A DNA stretch of 64,000 bases from Lysobacter sp. 5GHs7-4 (GCF_021284765.1 NZ_CP089924.1:4482001-4546000); one strand, 5' to 3'; counted from the stretch's first letter, positions 46,178-56,176 are shown. A program made the numbers and translations. Notes: generated by a model from the letters alone, not told the origin.

Positions 46178-47182
46178 ATGCCCGACAGCCCGTCCGCCGC
46201 GATTCCCGCCCTGCCCGCCGCCGGCGGCGTGCGCGGCATTCTGGAAGCCGCGGTGCGCGCGCAGCAGCGCGGCGATCCGGCCGCGCTGGCGGTGGTGCTG
46301 GAAACCGAAGGCTCCACCTACGTGCATCCCGGCGCGCTGGCGCTGTTCGGCGCACGCGAAGGCCAGGCCGGCTGGCTCAGCGGCGGCTGCATCGAACCGG
46401 AGATCGAAACCCAGGCCGCGATCGCCGCGCGCTACGGCCGCGTCGAATGGATGGACATCGACACCCGCAGCGACGAGGACCTGTTCGACGGTTCGGCGAT
46501 CGGCTGCCGCGGCCGCCTGCGCCTGGCGCTGTTGCCGCTGGCCTCGCTTCGCGAGCTGCCGGCGCTGGTCGACGAATGGCGGCGCGGCCACGGCGATCTG
46601 CGCCTGGACATCGAACTCAACGGCGCCATGCGCGCGCGCGTCGGCGACGAACGCCAGCCCTGGACGCTGCCGGTGGCGACGCCGTCGTGGCTGGGCCGCG
46701 GCGCGAGCGCTTGGCAGCTGGAGATCGCGCGGCCGCCGTCGGTGCTGGTGTTCGGCGCCGGTCCGGAATCGCCCAGCCTGCTGCCGCTGCTGCGCGCGCT
46801 GGGCTGGGTCGTCAGCGTGGTCGAACGCCGCCCGCGCTGGCTCGCGCACGGGACCCATGCCGACCACGCGATCGCGCGCACGCCCGCGCAAGCGTTGGCG
46901 ACCGCGCGCGCGCACGACGCCGCGCTGGTCATGCACCACCATTTCGAACTCGACCGCGAAGCGCTGGAAGCGCTGGCCGCCAGCGAGATCGGTTTCATCG
47001 GCCTGCTCGGACCGCAGCAGCGCCGCGAGGATCTGTTCCGGGTGCTGCCCGAGGCCGCGCGCGCGTCGCTGGCGCCGCGCCTGCATTCGCCGATCGGCCT
47101 CAAGCTGGGCGGCGACGGACCGGAAGCGATCGCGCTGAGCATCGCCGCGCAGTTGCAGACGCTGCGCTACGCGGCCGTATGA
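46178..47182 (+). CDS. XdhC/CoxI-family molybdenum cofactor insertion protein
   Basis: The 334-aa protein has the N-terminal XdhC domain ([32 protein letters not shown]). The C-terminal Rossmann domain has [22 protein letters not shown] and [17 protein letters not shown]. Such proteins bind and sulfurate the cofactor for xanthine-oxidase-type enzymes. It is divergent from the molybdenum enzyme genes and overlaps the next gene by ATGA. Confidence 0.92.
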   Translation: MPDSPSAAIPALPAAGGVRGILEAAVRAQQRGDPAALAVVLETEGSTYVHPGALALFGAREGQAGWLSGGCIEPEIETQAAIAARYGRVEWMDIDTRSDEDLFDGSAIGCRGRLRLALLPLASLRELPALVDEWRRGHGDLRLDIELNGAMRARVGDERQPWTLPVATPSWLGRGASAWQLEIARPPSVLVFGAGPESPSLLPLLRALGWVVSVVERRPRWLAHGTHADHAIARTPAQALATARAHDAALVMHHHFELDREALEALAASEIGFIGLLGPQQRREDLFRVLPEAARASLAPRLHSPIGLKLGGDGPEAIALSIAAQLQTLRYAAV

Positions 47183-47802
47183 GCGCGGCCGGCGCGAATC
47201 ACGCCGCGCTGATCCTGGCCGCCGGCGGCAGCCGCCGCCTGGGCCGCGCCAAGCAGAGCCTGCGCCGCGACGGCGAAACGCTGCTGCACCGCGCCGTGCG
47301 CCTGGCCGCGCAGACCGCGCCAAGCCGCCTGCTGGTGGTGTTGGGCGCGCAATCCGAGGCCCTGCGGGACGGCATCGCCGACCTGGGCGCGGACATCCGC
47401 ATCAACGACGACTGGGAGCGCGGCCTGGCCAGCAGCCTGCAAACCGGAGCGGCGGCGCTGTCCGCGCACACGGGGCCGGTGCTGATCCTGGCCTGCGATC
47501 AGCCGGCACTGGAGCTGGCGCACCTGCAGGCATTGCTCAGCGGCGCCGCGCGCTCGCGCTCGGGTTGCGCCGCGACCCGCCACGACGGCGCGCCCGGCAT
47601 TCCGGCGGTGGTATCGGACGAACTGATGACGCAGGCGCGCGCCTTACGCGGCGATCGCGGCTTCGGTGCGTTGCTGGCGCGCCTGCCGCCGCACGAACTG
47701 GCCTGGGTCGACGATCCCGCGCTGGGCTGGGACATCGATGTGGAAGCCGACGTCGAACGTGCCGTCGCGCTGGGCTTGCTGGATGGCGGCGCGAGCGCCT
47801 GA
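47179..47802 (+). CDS. MobA-like nucleotidyltransferase for molybdenum cofactor
   Basis: The 207-aa protein begins with the nucleotidyltransferase signature [20 protein letters not shown]. It has [19 protein letters not shown] (metal-binding Asp) and a C-terminal [12 protein letters not shown] motif. It belongs to the MocA/MobA-like group that makes the cytosine dinucleotide form of the cofactor for xanthine-oxidase-type enzymes. The XdhC overlap and the divergent enzyme genes support this. Confidence 0.9.
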   Translation: MSAAGANHAALILAAGGSRRLGRAKQSLRRDGETLLHRAVRLAAQTAPSRLLVVLGAQSEALRDGIADLGADIRINDDWERGLASSLQTGAAALSAHTGPVLILACDQPALELAHLQALLSGAARSRSGCAATRHDGAPGIPAVVSDELMTQARALRGDRGFGALLARLPPHELAWVDDPALGWDIDVEADVERAVALGLLDGGASA

Positions 47803-47812
47803 GAGGCGCCCG

Positions 47813-47849
47813 CGCCGCCCGGAGCGCTCGTCCAACGTTCCGGGCGGCG
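47813..47849. terminator. Strong hairpin between convergent genes
   Basis: CGCCGCCCGGA (47813-47823) pairs perfectly with TCCGGGCGGCG (47839-47849), and GCG/CGT extends the stem to about 14 pairs over a 9-base loop. It lies between the MobA-like gene and the convergent small gene, so it could serve both. No T-run is seen. Confidence 0.5.
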
Positions 47850-47865
47850 TGGGCTTCACGCGGGC

Positions 47866-48081
47866 CTAGGGGACCAGCGTGCCGAACACAGCCTGCGAGC
47901 GCGCATCGTAGATGCGCAGCCACAGTCCATTGCGCGATTGCTCCGCGTAGCGCTGCGCGAGCGGCAGCACTGTTTCCAGCGCGGCCTCGGGGCTGAGGTA
48001 GTCCTGCGCCAACTCCGCGATCGCGGTGGTCAGGGCCTTGCCTTCGTGTCCGTCGCGCAGCTTCAGTTCGACGCGAAACAT
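47866..48081 (-). CDS. Small hypothetical protein (71 aa)
   Basis: A compact soluble protein: MFRVELKLRDGHEGKALTTA, then IAELAQDYLSPEAALETVLPLAQ and NGLWLRIYDARSQAVFGTLVP. AAGGAAG precedes the ATG by about seven bases, which decides this start over upstream in-frame codons. The predicted alpha/beta pattern and even codon use suggest a real gene. The family is not recognised. Confidence 0.65.
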   Translation of the reverse strand: MFRVELKLRDGHEGKALTTAIAELAQDYLSPEAALETVLPLAQRYAEQSRNGLWLRIYDARSQAVFGTLVP

Positions 48082-48286
48082 GGCGCTTCCTTGCTCAGTG
48101 ATGAGGCGTCCCCGGCCCAGCTCCGACATAACCCTGTCTCGGCGTCCATCTCCGTGGCGCGGCGTCCTGCCGGTGCCTAAGGCCGTGCTGTCGGGGACGC
48201 GATCAATGTGCGCTTTTCGTGACGCAGATAACGTCATCCGACCGCTCGATCGCGTGTAGGACTTTTCCTACAGCCGCGCCGGCGCC

Positions 48287-49180
48287 TCAGCCGCGTCCGT
48301 CCAACCGCGGCTGCAGCTGCGCGTAGCCTTCGCGCATCGCGTCCAGAAACACTTTGACGCGTGCGCTGCGGCGCAGGTCGGGATGGGTCAGCAGCCACAG
48401 GTCCGAACGCAGCTCGGGGATCGGTTCGCCCACGCGCACCAGGCGCTTGTCGCCGTCGCACAGATGGCAGGGCAGCACCGCCATGCCGATGCCGGCCGCG
48501 ACCGCGTCGCGCAGCGCCAGCAGGCTGTTGCTGCGCAGCACCGCGCGCCGATGATGGCCGTGCCTGATACCCCACTGCGCCATCGCGATATGCGACAGGC
48601 TGTCGTCGGGCACCACCCAGTCCTGCTCGTCCAGCGCGGCATTCGCGCGCAGCTTCAGGCCGCGCGGCCGGTACACCGCCGCCGCGATGGTCGCGATCTT
48701 GCGGCCGATCAGGGTGTCCGGCGGTTGCCCGCCCGGGCGCAGCGCCACGTCGGCCTCGCGCCGGCTGAGGTCGCGCGCGGCGTTATCGGCGGCCAGCTCC
48801 AGCACGATGCGCGGATAGGCCTTGCGGAACCGCGCCAGCAGCGGCGGCATCAGGCCGTACAGCAGCGCCTCCACCGTGGTCACGCGCAGGGTGCCGGCCG
48901 GTTGCGCATCCAGTCCCGACAGCCGGCGTTCGGTGGCCTCGATGCGCTGTTCGATCTCGGCCGCCACCGCGATCACCTCTTCGCCGGTGGCGGTGGCGGT
49001 GTAGCCCTCGCGCGCGCGTTCGAACAAGCGTGCGCCCAGGCTGCGCTCGATCGCGTTGATGCGCCGGAACACCGTGGGGTGGCTGACGCGCAGCCGCTTG
49101 GCCGCGCCGTTGAGCGAGCCCGCGCGGCCTACGGCGAGGATGAAGCGGTAGTCGTCCCAGGCCAAGGATTGTTCATTCAT
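48287..49180 (-). CDS. LysR-family transcriptional regulator
   Basis: The 297-aa protein has the N-terminal LysR helix-turn-helix (WDDYRFILAVGRAGSLNGAAKRLRVSHPTVFRRINAIERSLG). The effector-binding domain from about residue 92 includes GIGMAVLPCHLCDGD. It is divergent from the carboxymuconolactone-decarboxylase-like gene with a 109-base gap, so it most likely controls that gene. Confidence 0.93.
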   Translation of the reverse strand: MNEQSLAWDDYRFILAVGRAGSLNGAAKRLRVSHPTVFRRINAIERSLGARLFERAREGYTATATGEEVIAVAAEIEQRIEATERRLSGLDAQPAGTLRVTTVEALLYGLMPPLLARFRKAYPRIVLELAADNAARDLSRREADVALRPGGQPPDTLIGRKIATIAAAVYRPRGLKLRANAALDEQDWVVPDDSLSHIAMAQWGIRHGHHRRAVLRSNSLLALRDAVAAGIGMAVLPCHLCDGDKRLVRVGEPIPELRSDLWLLTHPDLRRSARVKVFLDAMREGYAQLQPRLDGRG

Positions 49181-49289
49181 GCAATCACCGCTTGCATTCG
49201 TATCGGAATGCCTTTCATGGATGAACATCCTAACCTGCACGCCGGACGCCCTGCACGGCCGCCCCCCCTACTTCATCCGGAGCACCACC

Positions 49290-49745
49290 ATGTCGCAACG
49301 CCTCGATACCGACACCCTGCTGCCCAGCGGCCTGCAGGCCCTGCGCAGCCTGCACGCCGCGGTCCACGGCAGCGGCTTGGAAGCAGGACTGATCCACCTG
49401 ATCAACGTGCGCGCCTCGCAGATCAACGGCTGTGGCTACTGTCTGTGGCTGCACACGCGCGAGGCCATCGCCCATGGCGAGACGCCGGAGCGCCTGCAAC
49501 TGCTGCGGGTGCCCGAGGAGGGCCCCTTCAGCGAGCGCGAGCGCGCCGCGCTGGCCTGGACCGACGCGGTCACCCGCGTGGCCGACGCGCCGGTGAGCGA
49601 CGCGGTCTACGAGCGCGCACTGGCGGCGTTCGGTTTGCCGGACCTGGGCGCGCTCAACTATGCGGTGATCGCGATCAACGCCTGGAACCGGCTCGCGATT
49701 CCGTTCCGCAAGGCGCCGCCCGCCAAGCGCGCCGCGCAGGCCTGA
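49290..49745 (+). CDS. Carboxymuconolactone decarboxylase/AhpD-like protein
   Basis: The 151-aa protein has the AhpD-like redox motif CGYCLWLHTREA near residue 50 and the helical fold pattern (GLIHLINVRASQINGCGYC, ERERAALAWTDAVTRVAD, ALNYAVIAINAWNRLAI). Such proteins are alkylhydroperoxidase-like. It is transcribed away from a LysR regulator, which points to an inducible stress or detoxification function. Confidence 0.9.
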   Translation: MSQRLDTDTLLPSGLQALRSLHAAVHGSGLEAGLIHLINVRASQINGCGYCLWLHTREAIAHGETPERLQLLRVPEEGPFSERERAALAWTDAVTRVADAPVSDAVYERALAAFGLPDLGALNYAVIAINAWNRLAIPFRKAPPAKRAAQA

Positions 49746-49763
49746 CGCGCCGACGCCCTCGCG

Positions 49764-50516
49764 CTAGAAGCGATAGCGCGCCAGGCGCCCGAGCCGGCGC
49801 AGCCAGGTCCAGCGATCGTAGGTGCGGTACAGCCATTGCTGACGCGGCGGCAAGGCGGCCACCTCCGGCCGCTGCGCCAGGCGCGGCTCGTCGACGAAGC
49901 TCAGGCGCGGGTGCCAGGCTTCCATCTGACGCGGATCGTCGAAGCCCCAGTCGCCGAAACGCGCGCCGGTGCGGCGCGCGACCCAGGAGCGCTCCAGCAG
50001 GCGCACGGCGCAGCGGCTGTAGATGTCGCAGAGCCATTGCCCGCGCGGAAAGCGATCGACCACGCGCTGCACCAGCGCGCGCGCATCGGCCTCGCGCAGA
50101 TACGGCAACAGTCCCTCGCTGATCACCAGCACCGCGCGCCCGCCCGCGATCGGCGCCAGCCAGTCCGGATCGGAGGCGTCGGCGGCGAGCATGCGGTAGC
50201 TGCCGTAGCGCTCGGGCATCAGCTCGCGGCGCAGCTCGATCACTTCCGGGTAATCGACGTCGATCCAATCCAGGTCGGCCGGCGGATTGATCCGGAACAC
50301 GCGCGTGTCCAGCCCGCAGCCCAGGTGCAGCACGATGGTGTCGGGATGCTGCGCCAACCACTCGCGCGCCCAGTCGTCCAACACCCGCGCGCGCAGCGCC
50401 AACCCGGCGATCTGGCCGGGGTTGAGCGGAAAGCGACCGAAGTCGTAGTCGATCCGGCGCACGATCTCGTCGGCCAGCTCGTCGTGCAGCAGCGGCTGCG
50501 CCGAACGGTTGTCCAT
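49764..50516 (-). CDS. Class I SAM-dependent methyltransferase, LCM/TcmP family
   Basis: The 250-aa protein opens with NPGQIAGLALRARVLDDWAREWL and the SAM site VLHLGCGLDTRVFRINPP, followed by DWIDVDYPEVIELRRELMP and AVLVISEGLLPYLREADARALV. These are the hallmarks of leucine-carboxyl/TcmP-type O-methyltransferases. The start at MDNRSAQ was chosen because the domain begins there; longer starts are possible. It converges on the AhpD-like gene with an 18-base gap. The substrate is unknown. Confidence 0.85.
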   Translation of the reverse strand: MDNRSAQPLLHDELADEIVRRIDYDFGRFPLNPGQIAGLALRARVLDDWAREWLAQHPDTIVLHLGCGLDTRVFRINPPADLDWIDVDYPEVIELRRELMPERYGSYRMLAADASDPDWLAPIAGGRAVLVISEGLLPYLREADARALVQRVVDRFPRGQWLCDIYSRCAVRLLERSWVARRTGARFGDWGFDDPRQMEAWHPRLSFVDEPRLAQRPEVAALPPRQQWLYRTYDRWTWLRRLGRLARYRF

Positions 50517-50777
50517 GGCTTTGCCGTACAGGGTGATCAACAACGTCTGTTGGCTGCCTTGCAGTCGCACCGCGCGCCTCCCGTGCCGCGCGTCCGTTCG
50601 CAACGTCGTGCGGCAAGCCGATAGTGCGACTGTGCGTGTGAGGATCAGGCGTAGAAGCGCAGGCGGCGAACGGCCGTGGAGCGCCGCCGCGATCTCGTTG
50701 TGGACGCGGCGCGAACGGCGTAGCATGAGTCGCAAGCGCAGGGACAGACCCGACGCTACTCACCGTGAGGGAGCCTC

Positions 50778-51827
50778 ATGGACTACGACTACCTGGTTTT
50801 CATCGGGCGTTTCGAGCCGTTCCACAACGGCCACGCCGCGGTCGCCCGCCTTGCGCTGAGCAAGGCCCGCAAGATCGTCTTTCTGGTCGGCTCGGCCGAC
50901 ACCCCCCGCACCACCAAGAACCCCTTCACCGTGGCCGAACGCGCGGTGATGATCCAGTCCGCGCTCGCCGACGCGGCCGAGCGGCTGATCGTGCGGCCGT
51001 TGCGCGACCGTCTGTACAACGAGAGCCGCTGGATCGCCGGCGTGCAGCGCGCGGTGGCCGAGGCCATCGCCGCGGACGGCGGCGATGCGCAGGCACGGGT
51101 CGGCCTGATCGGCCAGGACAAGGACGCATCCAGCTACTACCTGCGCGAGTTTCCGCAGTGGGACCTGGTCGACGTGCAGCACACCGCCACCCTGTCGGCG
51201 ACCGAACTGCGCCGGTATCTGTACGAAGCCAACCAGCTCGACAGCCACGGCGGCCTGATGCTGATCCGCGCCAACGTACCGGCGCCGGTATTCGACATGC
51301 TGGAGGCCTTCCGCAAGAACTCGCCGGCGTTCAAGCAACTGGTCGCCGAGCACCAGTTCATCGATACCTACCGCGCGGCCTGGGCCGACGCGCCGTATCC
51401 ACCCACCTTCGTCACCACCGACGCGGTGGTCGTGCATTCCGGCCACGTGCTGCTGGTGCGGCGCCGCGCCGAGCCCGGCAAGGGCCTGTGGGCGCTGCCG
51501 GGCGGTTTCGTCGGTCAGGACGAAAGCCTGCTAGACGCCTGCCTGCGCGAGTTGCGCGAGGAAACCCGCCTCAAACTGCCGCTGCCGGTGCTGAAGGGTT
51601 CGATCCGTCACCAGCACGTGTTCGATCACCCCGACCGCAGCCAGCGCGGGCGCACCATCACCCACGCCTTCCACTTCGACTTCCCCAGCGGCGAGCTGCC
51701 CCACGTGCGCGGCGGCGACGACGCCGACAAGGCGCGCTGGATACCGGTCAGCGTGGCGCTGGAGATGGGCCCGCAACTGTACGAAGACCACCTGCACATC
51801 CTCGAGTTCTTCCTCGGCCGCGGTTGA
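50778..51827 (+). CDS. nadM: Bifunctional NMN adenylyltransferase/Nudix hydrolase
   Basis: The 349-aa fusion has an N-terminal NadM-type adenylyltransferase ([19 protein letters not shown], with the HxGH motif). The C-terminal Nudix hydrolase has [22 protein letters not shown], the GX5EX7REUXEE box. It makes NAD from NMN and cleans up ADP-ribose-type metabolites. The next gene encodes the enzyme that supplies NMN, 64 bases downstream, so the two form a salvage operon. Confidence 0.95.
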   Translation: MDYDYLVFIGRFEPFHNGHAAVARLALSKARKIVFLVGSADTPRTTKNPFTVAERAVMIQSALADAAERLIVRPLRDRLYNESRWIAGVQRAVAEAIAADGGDAQARVGLIGQDKDASSYYLREFPQWDLVDVQHTATLSATELRRYLYEANQLDSHGGLMLIRANVPAPVFDMLEAFRKNSPAFKQLVAEHQFIDTYRAAWADAPYPPTFVTTDAVVVHSGHVLLVRRRAEPGKGLWALPGGFVGQDESLLDACLRELREETRLKLPLPVLKGSIRHQHVFDHPDRSQRGRTITHAFHFDFPSGELPHVRGGDDADKARWIPVSVALEMGPQLYEDHLHILEFFLGRG

Positions 51828-51891
51828 TCCGCCGGCCGCACCCGCCGGCGGACAGACCGCCGGCCATCCCGACGCGAAGGAGCTTCCCGTC

Positions 51892-53316
51892 ATGCAATGC
51901 CTGAACAACCTGCTGCTCAACACCGACAGCTACAAGGCCAGCCACTGGCTGCAGTACCCGCCCGGCACCGATGCCACGTTCTTCTACGTGGAATCGCGCG
52001 GCGGCGTCTACGACCGCACCGTGTTCTTCGGCCTGCAGGCCATCCTCAAGGAATACCTGGGCAAGCCGATCAGCCATGCCGACATCGACGAGGCGCGCGA
52101 TCTCTACGCCGCCCACGGCGAACCGTTCAACGAGGACGGCTGGCGCTACATCGTCGACCGCCACGGCGGCCTGCTGCCGCTGCGCATCCGCGCCGTCCCC
52201 GAAGGCACGGTGGTGCCGACCCATCAGGCGCTGGTCACGATCGAATCCACCGACCCGCAGGCCTATTGGGTGCCGTCCTACATCGAGACCCTGCTGCTGC
52301 GTCTGTGGTACCCGGTGACGGTGGCCACGATCAGCTGGCACGCCAAGCAGACCATCCGCCAGTTCCTGGAACGCACCAGCGACGACCCGGAAGGCCAGCT
52401 GCCGTTCAAGCTGCACGACTTCGGCGCGCGCGGCGTGTCCAGCGCCGAATCCGCCGCGCTGGGCGGCGTCGCCCACCTGGTCAACTTCATGGGCACCGAC
52501 ACCGTGGCCGGCCTGCTCGCCGCGCGCGCCTACTACCACGAGCCCATGGCCGGGTATTCGATCCCGGCCGCCGAGCACAGCACCATCACCAGCTGGGGCC
52601 GCGAGCACGAGGTCGACGCCTACCGCAACATGCTGCGCCAGTTCGCCAAGCCCGGCGCGATCGTGGCCGTGGTGTCGGACAGCTACGACATCTTCCACGC
52701 CATTCACGAGCACTGGGGCAAGACGCTGCGCGAGGAGGTGATCGCCTCCGGCGCGACCGTGGTGATACGCCCGGACTCCGGCGATCCGGTCGACGTGGTG
52801 CATCAGTGCCTGAGCCTGCTCGACGAGGCCTTCGGCCATACCGTCAACGGCAAGGGCTACAAGGTGCTCAACCACGTGCGCGTGATCCAGGGCGACGGCA
52901 TCAATCCGACCAGCATCCGCGCGATCCTGGAACGCGCGACCAGCTACGGCTACGCCACCGACAACCTCGCCTTCGGCATGGGCGGCGCGCTGCTGCAACG
53001 GCTGGACCGCGACACCCAGAAGTTCGCGCTGAAGTGCTCGGCCGCGCGCGTGAACGGCGAATGGATCGACGTCTACAAGGATCCGGTCACCGACAAGGGC
53101 AAGGCCAGCAAGCGCGGCCGCATGACCTTGCTGCGCCATCGCGAATACGGCCACTTCAAGACCGTGCCGGTGCCGGCCGAGGCGGCGACGTTGGACGAGA
53201 TGCAGCGCCCGGCCGGCTACGACGATGCCATGGTCACGGTCTGGGAGAACGGTCGCCTGCTGCGCGATTGGCGCTTCGACGAGGTGCGCGCGCTGGCGAA
53301 CGCGGCGCGCCTGTAA
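51892..53316 (+). CDS. nadV: Nicotinamide phosphoribosyltransferase (NadV)
   Basis: The 474-aa protein is a NAMPT-type enzyme: NTDSYKASHWLQYPPGTDATF, QLPFKLHDFGARGVSSAESA, IPAAEHSTITSWGREHEVDAY, VSDSYDIFHAIHEHWG and VVIRPDSGDPVDVVHQCL. It converts nicotinamide and PRPP into NMN, which the upstream NadM turns into NAD, bypassing the deamidating route. Confidence 0.95.
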   Translation: MQCLNNLLLNTDSYKASHWLQYPPGTDATFFYVESRGGVYDRTVFFGLQAILKEYLGKPISHADIDEARDLYAAHGEPFNEDGWRYIVDRHGGLLPLRIRAVPEGTVVPTHQALVTIESTDPQAYWVPSYIETLLLRLWYPVTVATISWHAKQTIRQFLERTSDDPEGQLPFKLHDFGARGVSSAESAALGGVAHLVNFMGTDTVAGLLAARAYYHEPMAGYSIPAAEHSTITSWGREHEVDAYRNMLRQFAKPGAIVAVVSDSYDIFHAIHEHWGKTLREEVIASGATVVIRPDSGDPVDVVHQCLSLLDEAFGHTVNGKGYKVLNHVRVIQGDGINPTSIRAILERATSYGYATDNLAFGMGGALLQRLDRDTQKFALKCSAARVNGEWIDVYKDPVTDKGKASKRGRMTLLRHREYGHFKTVPVPAEAATLDEMQRPAGYDDAMVTVWENGRLLRDWRFDEVRALANAARL

Positions 53317-53574
53317 ACCGCACCGTCTGGCCCGTCTGCTCTCCCGCTCGCGGCGCCCGAAGGGGGCCAGAAAGGAGCAGGTGCTCGATTGGCGGATGAG
53401 GGCGCGCGAATCGCGGCAGCCGGCGCGAGCCCGATGGCCCGCGAGCCCTCGCCCCCAAAGGCGCAAAGGCAGCAACGCTGCTTCTCACCGGCGCGGATTG
53501 CGCGTTGCCGTAGCCGGGCCGACACTGCCGACTTCGCCCGTGCGCCGCGCGGCGCGCCGTTGCGAGCCCCGCCG

Positions 53575-54492
53575 ATGGACATGCTGCTGCACCTGATCGA
53601 AAGCTACGGCCTGCTCGTGGTGTTCGTCGCCGTGCTGCTGGATCAGGGCGGCGTGCCGGTGCCGGCCTATCCGCCCATCATCGTCACCGCCGCGGTCGCG
53701 GTGGACCGCGGCGAAAGCCTGCTGGCGATCGTGCTGATCGCCTCGGCGGCGGCGGTGCTGGCCGACTGGCTGTGGTTCCTGGGCGGGCGCCGCTTCGGCG
53801 ATGCGCTGCTGCGGCTGATGTGCCGGCTGTCGCTGTCGCCGGACTCCTGCGTGCTGACCACGCGCGGCGTGTACGCGCGCTGGGGCGCGCCGTCGCTGAT
53901 CGTGGCCAAGTTCGTGCCCGGCTTCGCCGCCGTGGCGACCACCCTGGCCGGCGATACCGGCACCAGCGCGCGCCGCTTCCTGCTGTTCGATGCGATCGGC
54001 GCGCTGCTGTGGGCGTCGGTAGCGGTGGCGGTGGGCGCGGTGTTCCATCGCGCGGTCAACGAGGTGCTGGAACGCCTGGAGGCGCTGGGCCATTACGCCC
54101 TGCCGGTGCTGCTGGCGCTGATCGTGGCTTTGGTCGCCTACAAGTGGCTGCGCCGGCAGTGGTTCCTGCGCCAACTGCGCATGGCGCGGATCACGGTCGA
54201 CGAGCTCTACGGCATGATCGAAGGTGGCAGCGGCCCGACCATCCTCGACATCCGCCGCGCCGAAAGCCGCGCCGAGTCCGGCTGGATCCCGGGCGCGATC
54301 TTCGTCGCCACGCTGTCGGACGCGCCGCTGGTGCCGGCCGACGAAGTCATCGTGTACTGCGACTGCCCCAATGAAGCCTCGGCCGCGGTGTTGGCGCAGG
54401 AACTGCGGCGGCGCGGCTTCAAGCGCGTGCGCCCGCTCGCCGGCGGCTTCGCGGCTTGGGCGGCCCAAGGCCACGCGGTCGAGCGCGCCTGA
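53575..54492 (+). CDS. DedA-family membrane protein fused to a rhodanese domain
   Basis: The 305-aa protein has an N-terminal DedA/SNARE-associated domain with about five hydrophobic segments (FVAVLLDQGGVPVPAYPPII, GGRRFGDALLRLMCR, IVAKFVPGFAAVATTLAG). A C-terminal rhodanese domain starts at about 205 (ILDIRRAESRAESGWIPGAI) with the active Cys in VIVYCDCPNEASA. DedA proteins flip lipids such as undecaprenyl phosphate. The reason for the attached sulfurtransferase domain is not known. Confidence 0.88.
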   Translation: MDMLLHLIESYGLLVVFVAVLLDQGGVPVPAYPPIIVTAAVAVDRGESLLAIVLIASAAAVLADWLWFLGGRRFGDALLRLMCRLSLSPDSCVLTTRGVYARWGAPSLIVAKFVPGFAAVATTLAGDTGTSARRFLLFDAIGALLWASVAVAVGAVFHRAVNEVLERLEALGHYALPVLLALIVALVAYKWLRRQWFLRQLRMARITVDELYGMIEGGSGPTILDIRRAESRAESGWIPGAIFVATLSDAPLVPADEVIVYCDCPNEASAAVLAQELRRRGFKRVRPLAGGFAAWAAQGHAVERA

Positions 54493-54498
54493 GGCGTC

Positions 54499-54894
54499 TT
54501 ACTCCTGCGCGCGTTCGTACAGCTCCAGCGGCAAGCCGTCGGGATCGGCGAAGAAGGTGTAGCGGCGGCCGGTGTATTCGTCGATGCGCACCGGTTCCAC
54601 CGCCACCGCATGCGTCCGCAACTCGCTCACCGCGGCGTCGATGTCGGGCACTTCGAACGCCAGATGACGCAGGCCGCAGGCTTCGGGGTAGGACGGGCGC
54701 GGCGGCGGCTCGGGGAACGAGAACAGTTCCAGCTGGCTGCCGTCGGGCAGGGCCAGGTCGAGCTTGTAGGAATCGCGCGCGGCGCGGTAGGCCTCGGCGA
54801 TCACGCGCAGGCCCAGCACCTGGGTATAGAAGCGCTTGGAACGCGTGTAGTCGGAGCAGATCAGCGCGACGTGGTGTAGAGCGGAAAGCTGCAT
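54499..54894 (-). CDS. VOC-family (glyoxalase I-like) protein
   Basis: The 131-aa protein has the betaalphabetabetabeta repeat: LHHVALICSDYTRSKRFYTQ with the first metal His, GLRHLAFEVPDIDAAV, and GRRYTFFADPDGLPLELYE with the C-terminal Glu. It matches the YaeR/GloA2-type group. It converges on the DedA fusion with a 6-base gap. Confidence 0.9.
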   Translation of the reverse strand: MQLSALHHVALICSDYTRSKRFYTQVLGLRVIAEAYRAARDSYKLDLALPDGSQLELFSFPEPPPRPSYPEACGLRHLAFEVPDIDAAVSELRTHAVAVEPVRIDEYTGRRYTFFADPDGLPLELYERAQE

Positions 54895-55126
54895 GGCGAG
54901 GGTCGCGGGCGGGCGGCGGCGTCAGACGCCATTCTAGGACCGGCGCGCGCCTTCGCCTTCACGCCACGATCGGCACGGCGTTCCGACCGCGCGGGCGGAA
55001 TGGCGGCGCGGCCGCGTAGACATGGCCTGGACGGCGATCTGAGACAATTCCCACAGGACGAGCCGCTTCCCCCACGACACGCCCACCCTGTTCAACCGCC
55101 CCTGGTTCAACGCACAGGCTGTCGCA

Positions 55127-56176
55127 ATGCCGTCCACCACCTTCGCCTCCGACCTGACGCAATCGCGCCTGCGCTTCATCCGGCGCATCCGCCGCATGCG
55201 CAGCATCGGCCTGGGCATCGGCATGCTGTGCGTGGGCTCGGCCCTGTACGCCGCCCAGGCGCCGCCGGCGGTCTGGGCCCTGCTCGCCTTCAACGGCCTG
55301 GTCTGGCCGCACCTGGCCTATGCGCTGGCGCGCCGGCACGCGCACCCGGAACGGATCGAATTCCGCAGCCTGACCGTGGACTCGGCCATGGGCGGGGTGT
55401 GGATCGCGCTGATGCAGTTCAACCTGCTGCCGTCGGTGCTGCTGGCGGTGATGCTGACCATGGACAAGCTCAGCGTCGGCGGCCCGCGTTTCGCTTCGCG
55501 CGCGCTGCTGTGGATGATGGCGGCCTGCGCGGCCACCGCGGCCCTCAACGGGTTCGCGTTCGCGCCGCACAGCGGCCAGTTGGAGATCCTGGGCTCGCTG
55601 CCGCTGCTGATCGCCTACCCGCTGACCATCGGCATCGCCACCTGGGAACTCGGCCACAAGGTGCGGGTGCAGAACAAGCTGCTGCGCGAGGTCGCGGTGG
55701 TGGACTTCGCCTCCGGCCTGGCCAATCGCCGGCATTGGCTGGAAGTGGTGCGCGGCGAACTCGCGCGCCATCAGCGCACCCAGCGCCCGGCGACGCTGAT
55801 GATGATCGACATCGATCACTTCAAGCAGATCAACGACAGCCAGGGCCACACGGTCGGCGACCAAGTGATCGAGGAATTCGCCGCGCTGCTGCAGCGCTGT
55901 CTGCGCGAGACCGACACCGCCGGCCGCTACGGCGGCGACGAATTCGCGGTGGTGCTGCCCGGCTCGGACCTGCACGATGCCCAGCACGTGGCGCAACGCG
56001 CGCTGGAGCAGGTGCGCGAACGCCTGTTCGCGCAGGGCCTGCGCTGCTCGATCAGCATCGGCGCGGCCTCGGCCGGACCGTCCACACCCGATGCCGGGGC
56101 CTGGATCCGCAAGGCCGACACCGCCCTGTACCGGGCCAAGGCCGCCGGCCGCGACCGGGTCGAACTGGCGGAATGA
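55127..56176 (+). CDS. MASE2-GGDEF diguanylate cyclase
   Basis: The 349-aa protein has a MASE2-like membrane domain of five or six segments (about 20-170) and a C-terminal GGDEF domain (about 185-345). The substrate helix is DFASGLANRRHWLEV and the active site is AGRYGGDEFAVVLPG. An RxxD inhibition site upstream of GGDEF is not evident. It should make cyclic di-GMP at the inner membrane, like AdrA/DgcC. Confidence 0.92.
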   Translation: MPSTTFASDLTQSRLRFIRRIRRMRSIGLGIGMLCVGSALYAAQAPPAVWALLAFNGLVWPHLAYALARRHAHPERIEFRSLTVDSAMGGVWIALMQFNLLPSVLLAVMLTMDKLSVGGPRFASRALLWMMAACAATAALNGFAFAPHSGQLEILGSLPLLIAYPLTIGIATWELGHKVRVQNKLLREVAVVDFASGLANRRHWLEVVRGELARHQRTQRPATLMMIDIDHFKQINDSQGHTVGDQVIEEFAALLQRCLRETDTAGRYGGDEFAVVLPGSDLHDAQHVAQRALEQVRERLFAQGLRCSISIGAASAGPSTPDAGAWIRKADTALYRAKAAGRDRVELAE

